This document shows positions 1 through 5,753 of a stretch of DNA of 5,753 bases, piece after piece. A program made the position numbers and the translations under genes. Position 1 is the first letter of the stretch. Each line of letters opens with the position of its first letter. A model generated the notes under the pieces. It was not told the origin of the DNA and ran no database searches. It saw only the letters and a program-made list of their open reading frames with translations. This stretch comes from Competibacteraceae bacterium UBA2788 (GTDB taxonomy: Bacteria > Pseudomonadota > Gammaproteobacteria > Competibacterales > Competibacteraceae), in assembly GCA_002352185.1 (NCBI GenBank), contig DEHY01000165.1, positions 7,652 to 13,404 on the forward strand, in the 5' to 3' direction.

Positions 1-77
1 AAGGGCATGTTATTGGCGTGCAGCATGGCTTTGTCCTTGATAGCCAGGGAAATGACGCCTTGCCGTGGGGCTGCCAT
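1..77 (-). CDS. pilZ: Type IV pilus assembly protein PilZ, N-terminal fragment (cut by window edge)
   Basis: Only the first 25 codons and two bases are present; the rest lies beyond the left edge. The peptide starts MAAPRQGVISLAIKDKAMLH and continues to ANNMP. It matches the opening strand of type IV pilus PilZ proteins of Pseudomonas and Xanthomonas, recalled as (R)QGxLSLxIKDKxxLYxxYMPF. These proteins are needed for pilus biogenesis and are diverged PilZ-domain proteins that generally do not bind c-di-GMP through the canonical RxxxR motif; the c-di-GMP region is not visible here. The ATG at 77-75 is preceded by AGAAGG with a spacer of about 9 bases, which supports the start. It begins 43 bp after the holB stop on the same strand, and holB-pilZ adjacency is common in non-enteric gammaproteobacteria. 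The call rests on a short peptide plus context. Confidence 0.82.
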   Translation of the reverse strand, partial: MAAPRQGVISLAIKDKAMLHANNMP

Positions 78-120
78 AGGGTTCAACCTTCTGTGATGTC
101 AGTCTGCGGGAAAGACGGAT

Positions 121-1175
121 TCATCGCCCGTCCGCGCCGTCGCTCAAAAATACTTCCAGCAGCCACTGCGCGTTGACCTGGGTGGTGGCGCAGAGCGTAT
201 ACAGCCGAACTGCCGCATCCAACCGCTCGAACAGAGTGCGCGGCGCTTGCCGATCAGCCCAGCGCCACAGCACGGAACGCAGATCAGGGTTGCTCAGGCG
301 GGGAGGATCGGAATTCATCTTAAGCCGGATCAGGTCGGTATGCCAACCGATGAGCCAGCGCAGGTTCTCGGCCAGATCGCCCTGCATCCAGTCCTCCGCC
401 GCCCGCACCGGGTCGGCCTGGCCCGCCAGCACCTGATCGTAGCATTCGACCAGCTCCCGGCGGCGGCGCCAGCGTTCGCCATCCGCATAGGTCAATGCGG
501 TCAGCGGCGCTCCGCCTGCGCTGTTCAGCAGCGCCTCCGGCTGTATATCGCCTTTCAGTTGCGCAATGTGCGCAGCCAGCCAGGCGACGGCAACATCCGT
601 CGCAGGCCGCTCAAAGCGGATGCGCTGGCAGCGACTGCGCACCGTGGCGGGCAAGCGCGCCGGCTGGGCAGTCACCAGCAGCAACAGGCTCTTGCCGGGC
701 GGTTCCTCCAGCGTTTTCAGCAGGCTGTTGGCGGCGTTGAGGTTCAGACGATCCGCCGGTTCCAGCAGCGCGATTTTGTAGCCGCCGTATTGCGGGGTAT
801 AGCTGAGAAAGGCGCACAGATCGCGGATTTGCTCGATCTTGATGACCGTACTCTTCTTTTTTTTCCCGCCGGTTTCCCCAATGTCGCCGGCCAGCGGGTC
901 GCTCTCGCCGAGCCTTTTATCCTCTTCCGATTGCACCATAGCGTAATCGGGGTGAGTGCCGGCCTGAAACAGCCGGCAACTTCGACAGTGGCCGCACGCC
1001 TCGCCCTCGGAGATGGGCGCTGCACACAATAGCGCCCGCGCCAACCGCCGGGCGAACAGCCCTTTGCCCAGTCCCGCAGGTCCCGCCAGCAACAGGGCGT
1101 GCGGCATCCGGTCGGCGTTCCGACGCTGCTGAAATTGTTGCCACAGGGGTTGATGCCAGGGTAAGCGCTCGTCCA

Positions 1176-1176
<1 letters not shown>
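121..1176 (-). CDS. holB: DNA polymerase III subunit delta' (clamp loader)
   Basis: A 351-residue protein; E. coli delta' has 334. It is the stator of the clamp loader, which opens the beta sliding clamp and places it on primed DNA in the cytoplasm. Visible features are a P-loop-like GPAGLGKG (32-39) whose usual final Ser/Thr is Gly; zinc-ligand cysteines C51, C61, C64 and C67 in the LLC...CGHCRSC pattern, followed by AGTHPDY; the conserved NSLLKTLEEPP (150-160); and the SRC motif (181-183). The Walker B region reads LLEPAD rather than DExx, so ATP hydrolysis is not expected, as is usual for delta'. Residues 81-109 form an acidic, glycine-rich loop ending in four lysines, about 20 residues longer than in E. 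coli. The start at 1176 was chosen because it overlaps the tmk stop by one base (TGATG) and has GGAG 8 bases upstream. In-frame ATGs at 1194 and 1209 would extend into tmk and past the conserved N terminus. Confidence 0.95.
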
Positions 1177-2835
<1,659 letters not shown>

Positions 2836-2851
2836 CCCTTACCTTCAATCC

Positions 2852-2878
2852 CTCTGCCGCCAACGGGCGTGGGGAGAG
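2852..2878 (-). repeat. Imperfect hairpin in the fabF-mltG gap
   Basis: An imperfect inverted repeat takes up about half of the 59-bp gap. Pairs are CTCT 2852-2855 with AGAG 2875-2878, CC 2857-2858 with GG 2872-2873, and GCC 2859-2861 with GGC 2866-2868, with a 4-base loop, one mismatch and a 3-base bulge. No T-run follows on the minus strand, so it is not an intrinsic terminator. It could be a decayed copy of a dispersed palindrome, an mRNA-stabilising stem or chance. Confidence 0.3.
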
Positions 2879-2894
2879 AACGGGAACGCCGGGT

Positions 2895-4136
2895 TCAGTC
2901 CAGGGCGCGGAAAATCACCGAGCCGTTGGTGCCGCCGAAACCGAAGGAATTGGACAGCGCCACCTTGATCCGCCGTTCCTGGGCCATGTGCGGCACATAG
3001 TTCAGATCGCAACCCGATTCCGGCTGATCCAGGTTAATCGTCGGCGGCGCGACCTGATCGCGGATCGCCAGCACCGAGAAGATCGCTTCGACTCCGCCCG
3101 CCGCGCCCAGCAAATGGCCGGTCATGGATTTGGTGGAGCTCATCGCCAACTGATAGGCATGATCGCCGAATACGATTTTGGCCGCCTCGCTCTCGATCTT
3201 GTCGCCGGCTGGCGTGGAGGTGCCGTGAGCATTGATGTAATCCATGGCGTCAGGATTGATTTCCGCGTCGCGCAGCGCGTTCAGCATCGCCCGGCGCGCG
3301 CCGTCGCCGTCTGGCGGCGGCAGGGTCATGTGGTAGGCGTCGCCGCTCATGCCGAAGCCGATCAGTTCGGCGTAAATCCGCGCGCCGCGCTGTTTGGCGT
3401 ATTCGTATTCCTCCAGCACCAGCACTCCGGCGCCGTCGCTCAGCACGAAACCGTCGCGGTCCTGATCCCACGGACGGCTGGCCTTCTCCGGCTCGTCGTT
3501 GCGGGTGGACAGCGCCCGCGCCGCCGCAAAACCGCACAGCCCGGTGGGGGTGGTCGCCATTTCCGCGCCACCGGCGATCATCACGTCGGCATCGCCATAG
3601 GCGATTAATCGGCCCGCCAGCCCGATGCTGTGGGTGCCGGTCGTGCAGGCCGTGACCACCGACAGATTCGGGCCTTTAATTCCGTACATCACCGACAGGT
3701 TGCCGGATACCATGTTGATGATGCTGCGGGGTACGAAGAACGGCGTCAGTTTGCGCGGCCCGCCTTTCAGGAAGGCCGCATGGCCTTCTTCAATGCCCGG
3801 CAAGCCGCCGATGCCGGAACCGATGAAGCTCCCGATTCGCTCGGCATTGGCCTCGGTGATCTCCAGCCCGGAATCCTGGATCGCCTGCACCGCTGCCCCG
3901 ATGCCGTAGTGGATGAAGGTGTCCATTTTCTTGGCTTCCTTCAGATTCAGGTAGCGTTCAACCTGAAAATCCTTCACCGATCCACCGATGCGCACTGGAA
4001 AATTGCCGACGTCGAAAGCGGTGATCGGCCCGATCCCGCTGCGGCCAGCCAGAATATGAGTCCAGGCGGTCTCCACGGTGCTGCCCACCGGGGACACGAT
4101 GCCCATGCCCGTTACTACCACCCGCCGCTTGACCAC
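2895..4136 (-). CDS. fabF: Beta-ketoacyl-ACP synthase II
   Basis: A 413-residue condensing enzyme, the same length as E. coli FabF. It joins malonyl-ACP to an acyl-ACP with loss of CO2 in the elongation cycle of type II fatty acid synthesis, and in E. coli it sets the cis-vaccenate response to temperature. The thiolase-fold catalytic triad is visible: C164 in [10 protein letters not shown]304 in [11 protein letters not shown] and H341 in [14 protein letters not shown], with K336 nearby and the gating loop [10 protein letters not shown] at 397-406. No key residue is missing. The start is GTG at 4136 ([15 protein letters not shown]), which aligns with [12 protein letters not shown] of E. coli and has GAGGG 7 bases upstream. 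The longer in-frame reading to 4262 runs through the terminator-like hairpin and into acpP and is not credible. It follows acpP after 97 bp and precedes mltG. Confidence 0.97.
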   Translation of the reverse strand: MVKRRVVVTGMGIVSPVGSTVETAWTHILAGRSGIGPITAFDVGNFPVRIGGSVKDFQVERYLNLKEAKKMDTFIHYGIGAAVQAIQDSGLEITEANAERIGSFIGSGIGGLPGIEEGHAAFLKGGPRKLTPFFVPRSIINMVSGNLSVMYGIKGPNLSVVTACTTGTHSIGLAGRLIAYGDADVMIAGGAEMATTPTGLCGFAAARALSTRNDEPEKASRPWDQDRDGFVLSDGAGVLVLEEYEYAKQRGARIYAELIGFGMSGDAYHMTLPPPDGDGARRAMLNALRDAEINPDAMDYINAHGTSTPAGDKIESEAAKIVFGDHAYQLAMSSTKSMTGHLLGAAGGVEAIFSVLAIRDQVAPPTINLDQPESGCDLNYVPHMAQERRIKVALSNSFGFGGTNGSVIFRALD

Positions 4137-4143
4137 GCGACTG

Positions 4144-4148
4144 CCCTC
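4144..4148 (-). promoter_or_regulatory. Ribosome binding site deciding the fabF GTG start
   Basis: GAGGG on the minus strand with a 7-base spacer to GTG at 4136. An ATG overlapping this site at 4150 is out of frame with fabF. Together with the N-terminal match to E. coli FabF, this fixes the start. Confidence 0.75.
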
Positions 4149-4163
4149 ATTTGCATTACGCTG

Positions 4164-4201
4164 AAAAAAACAAGGCCGCGGCCCCCGGCGGCGGTCGCGG
4201 C
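4164..4201 (-). terminator. Rho-independent terminator or attenuator after acpP
   Basis: Read on the minus strand, a 27-base GC-only stem-loop apart from one A (4201 to 4175) starts GCCGCG and ends CGCGGC. It has six perfect outer pairs, an A-C mismatch, two pairs, a G-G mismatch and two more pairs around a 3-base loop. It is followed by CTTG and seven T (4170-4164). This is a good intrinsic terminator shape. It begins 33 bases after the acpP stop and ends 27 bases before the fabF GTG. No room remains for a separate fabF promoter after it, so it probably acts as a partial terminator that lowers fabF relative to acpP. Confidence 0.72.
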
Positions 4202-4233
4202 GATTGATCCCGAACTGAGCAGGACGAACGCTC

Positions 4234-4479
4234 TCACCCCGAATGCGACATGATGTAATCAATCGCCTGTTGCACGGTGGTGATTTTTTCGGCGTCTTCG
4301 TCAGGGATTTCCAGCTCGAATTCCTCTTCCAGGGCCATCACCAGTTCCACGGTGTCCAGGGAATCAGCGCCAAGATCCTCAACAAAAGAGGCTTCGTTGG
4401 TGACCTGTTCTTCCTTTACACCCAACTGCTCGATGATGATTTTCTTGACGCGGGCTTCGATGTTGCTGATGTCGGTCAT
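4234..4479 (-). CDS. acpP: Acyl carrier protein
   Basis: An 81-residue acidic carrier protein; E. coli ACP has 78. It holds growing acyl chains as thioesters on 4'-phosphopantetheine and serves FabH, FabG and FabF as well as phospholipid and lipid A synthesis. The attachment motif GADSLDTVE places the modified serine at S40, followed by the recognition helix [20 protein letters not shown] and [12 protein letters not shown], almost as in E. coli. The N terminus is three residues longer than in E. coli. The ATG at 4479 opens [15 protein letters not shown]. The in-frame ATG at 4557 would add 26 residues with no ACP similarity and would sit upstream of the predicted promoter -10. GAGGA lies 11 bases upstream, a slightly long spacing. 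It is flanked by the largest gaps in the cluster (166 bp upstream, 97 bp downstream), fitting an independently controlled, strongly expressed gene. Confidence 0.98.
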   Translation of the reverse strand: MTDISNIEARVKKIIIEQLGVKEEQVTNEASFVEDLGADSLDTVELVMALEEEFELEIPDEDAEKITTVQQAIDYIMSHSG

Positions 4480-4512
4480 GGTCGTTTGTTTCCTCGTTGT
4501 GAACCTGAACCA

Positions 4513-4529
4513 CCGCAATACGGCTGCGG
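4513..4529 (-). repeat. Short inverted repeat in the acpP leader
   Basis: CCGCA and TGCGG form a perfect 5-bp stem around a 7-base loop, just downstream of the predicted -10 box and overlapping the expected start of the acpP transcript. It resembles the repeat at 4602-4623. It could be an mRNA 5' stem or half of a protein-binding pair. A 5-bp stem in GC-rich DNA can arise by chance. Confidence 0.35.
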
Positions 4530-4532
4530 GGC

Positions 4533-4561
4533 ATTGTATGGAAAACCGGGGCGCCAATCTA
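4533..4561 (-). promoter_or_regulatory. Predicted sigma-70 promoter of acpP
   Basis: On the minus strand, TACAAT (4538-4533) matches the -10 consensus at five of six bases. It lies 17 bases after TAGATT (4561-4556), a weak -35 with three of six matches. Transcription would start near 4526, giving a leader of about 47 bases before the acpP ATG. A separate acpP promoter is known in E. coli, and the 166-bp gap fits one here. The -10 is convincing and the -35 is not. Confidence 0.5.
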
Positions 4562-4601
4562 TCGGCTCCAGGATCGCAAGCAGGCGTAAATCACGGAAGA
4601 T

Positions 4602-4623
4602 CCGCAACGCCTCCCACTTGCGG
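4602..4623 (-). repeat. Perfect 6-bp inverted repeat upstream of acpP
   Basis: CCGCAA and TTGCGG are separated by 10 bases, starting 23 bases after the fabG stop in transcript direction. No T-run follows, so it is not a classic terminator. It may be a weak hairpin at the 3' end of the fabG message or a dyad operator upstream of the acpP promoter. Confidence 0.35.
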
Positions 4624-4645
4624 CGACGCGCGGAACCGGCAACCG

Positions 4646-5392
4646 TCAGGCCATATACATCCCGCCATTGACGTGCAAGGTCTCGCCGGTGATATAGGCT
4701 GCCGCCGGCGAGACCAGAAAAGCGACGGCATGAGCAATATCCTGCGCTTCGCCCAGCCGTTGCAGGGGAATCGCCCCGATCAGCGCCTGACGTTGCGCTT
4801 CCGGTAATTCACGGGTCATGTCGGTGGCGATCAAACCGGGCGCGACGGCATTCACGGTGATGTTGCGCGAGCCGATTTCACGCGCCAGCGATTTGGTGAA
4901 GCCGATAATGCCGGCCTTGGCTGCCGCATAGTTGGCCTGGCCGGGATTGCCGGTGGCGCCCACCACCGAGGTGATGCTGACGATGCGCCCGCGCTGGGCT
5001 TTCATCATGCCCCGCAACACGGCCTTGCTCAGCCGGAAGACCGAAGACAGGTTGGTGTTGAGGATCGTGAGCCATTCTTCTTCCTTCATCCGCAACAGCA
5101 GGTTGTCACGGGTGATGCCGGCATTGTTGATCAGAATGGTCGGCGCGCCGAATTCCTGAGTCACGGTACTGACCGCCGCGTCCACTGAAACGGGATCGGT
5201 CACATTCAGCCGCAGGCCGCGTCCCTTGCACTTGCGGTCGTGCAAATCCTGGGTAATCGCCTCTGCGCCGGCATCGGTGGTCGCAGTGCCGATCACGGTC
5301 GCGCTCCATCGTCCCAGTTCGCGGGCGATGGCCTGACCAATGCCGCGACTGGCCCCAGTCACCAGGGCGATTTCGCCATCCAGCGTTGTCAT
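4646..5392 (-). CDS. fabG: 3-oxoacyl-ACP reductase
   Basis: A 248-residue short-chain dehydrogenase; E. coli FabG has 244. It reduces 3-ketoacyl-ACP to 3-hydroxyacyl-ACP with NADPH in the first reductive step of elongation. The Rossmann glycine motif TGASRGIG is at 12-19 and NNAG at 89-92. The catalytic set is N114, S142, Y155 and K159 (YAAAK), followed by VAPGLIATDMT and the C-terminal ITGETLHVNGGMYMA typical of true FabG rather than other reductases. The ATG at 5392 has AAGGAG 8 bases upstream. It begins 25 bp after the fabH stop, a space normally filled by fabD in gammaproteobacteria. The N-terminal domain reads LGRWSATVIGT where many relatives have a Gly-Ala pair before the strand, a small difference outside the active site. 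Confidence 0.97.
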   Translation of the reverse strand: MTTLDGEIALVTGASRGIGQAIARELGRWSATVIGTATTDAGAEAITQDLHDRKCKGRGLRLNVTDPVSVDAAVSTVTQEFGAPTILINNAGITRDNLLLRMKEEEWLTILNTNLSSVFRLSKAVLRGMMKAQRGRIVSITSVVGATGNPGQANYAAAKAGIIGFTKSLAREIGSRNITVNAVAPGLIATDMTRELPEAQRQALIGAIPLQRLGEAQDIAHAVAFLVSPAAAYITGETLHVNGGMYMA

Positions 5393-5417
5393 CGTGAAAT
5401 CTCCTTCGCCTTCAATC

Positions 5418-5753
5418 TCAATACTTCAGCAGCACCGCACCCCAGGTGAAGCCGCCGCCGAAGCCCACCAGCAGCAGCGTATCGCCGCGCTGGATGCGAC
5501 CATCGCGCACCGCTACATCCAGAGCCAGCGGCACCGACGCCGCCGAAGTGTTGCCGTGAATCCGCACGCAATCCACCATTTTCGCTTCCGGCAGACCGAG
5601 TCGCTTGGCGGTGGCGGCGAGAATCCGCCGATTGGCCTGGTGCGGGATCAGCCAGTCCACATCGGCGACCGTCATATGGTTTGCGGCCAGAATCTGTTCG
5701 GCGATGTCCTTGAGCGTAGTCACCGCGACCTTGAACACTTCGCTGCCGCGCAT
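5418..5753 (-). CDS. fabH: Beta-ketoacyl-ACP synthase III, C-terminal fragment (cut by window edge)
   Basis: The last 111 residues of FabH; the full protein is about 317-325 residues, so the N-terminal two thirds lie beyond the right edge. The Met at the window edge is an internal residue (E. coli has MEGNEVFKVAV at the matching point), not a start. FabH condenses acetyl-CoA or another acyl-CoA with malonyl-ACP to start fatty acid synthesis. Two of the three catalytic residues are visible: the His of PHQANRRI (fragment residue 38, E. coli H244) and the Asn of HGNTSAAS (residue 68, E. coli N274). The Cys is off the window. The C terminus [15 protein letters not shown] is typical. It ends with TGA 25 bp before fabG on the same strand. 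Being cut off is a window effect and not evidence of a pseudogene. Confidence 0.96.
   Translation of the reverse strand: MRGSEVFKVAVTTLKDIAEQILAANHMTVADVDWLIPHQANRRILAATAKRLGLPEAKMVDCVRIHGNTSAASVPLALDVAVRDGRIQRGDTLLLVGFGGGFTWGAVLLKY

Noticed and set aside
247..1032. Long plus-strand open frame of 261 codons opposite holB
   Set aside because: It lies wholly antisense to a well-supported holB. Its composition is the Arg/Ala/Gln-rich pattern of shadow frames in GC-rich DNA, and it has no recognisable domain.
3630..4253. Plus-strand frames opposite the 5' half of fabF
   Set aside because: They are antisense to the strongly conserved FabF coding sequence and show no domain or ribosome-site support.
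4137..4262. N-terminal extension of fabF to an ATG at 4262
   Set aside because: It would read through the terminator-like hairpin and overlap acpP, and the extra residues have no similarity to FabF. The GTG at 4136 fits both family length and ribosome site.
4480..4557. 26-residue N-terminal extension of acpP
   Set aside because: ACPs start near the [11 protein letters not shown] point, and the extension would start upstream of the predicted promoter -10 with no ribosome site.
5418..5753. Possible truncated fabH pseudogene
   Set aside because: The frame runs open to the window edge and the Met there is internal, so the missing N terminus is an effect of where the window ends.

Overview
The window is a stretch of chromosomal housekeeping DNA from a gammaproteobacterium with fairly high GC (about 60% by eye). 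The evidence is the near-canonical gammaproteobacterial order (fabH, fabG, acpP, fabF, mltG, tmk, holB, pilZ) and proteins that resemble the E. coli and Pseudomonas/Xanthomonas versions. A type IV pilus gene next to holB points to a Pseudomonas-, Xanthomonas- or Chromatiales-like lineage rather than an enteric one. I cannot name the genus from sequence alone.

Every gene is on the minus strand, so the window reads right to left in transcription order. It opens with the C-terminal third of fabH, cut by the right edge, then fabG, a 166-bp gap that seems to hold an acpP promoter, and acpP. A 97-bp gap with a terminator-like hairpin precedes fabF. A 59-bp gap precedes mltG, which is followed by tightly packed tmk (1-base gap, GTG start) and holB (1-base stop/start overlap, TGATG). 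After 43 bp comes the first 25 codons of pilZ, cut by the left edge. No gap exceeds 166 bp, so there is no gene-free stretch over 300 bases.

Functionally, FabH starts fatty acid chains on malonyl-AcpP, FabF elongates them and FabG reduces the 3-keto intermediates, all with the chain held on the phosphopantetheine arm of AcpP. MltG cleaves nascent peptidoglycan, Tmk makes dTDP and HolB is the clamp-loader delta' subunit. The cluster therefore joins membrane synthesis, wall synthesis and DNA replication, an old and widespread arrangement.

I see no mobile element, CRISPR array, tRNA/rRNA, toxin, defence gene or undescribed system. The points worth a second look are modest: fabD and pabC are missing from their usual places; the acpP-fabF gap holds an attenuator-like terminator; a pair of similar inverted repeats brackets the predicted acpP promoter; and holB has an extra low-complexity loop with an in-frame A AAA AAG slippery site.
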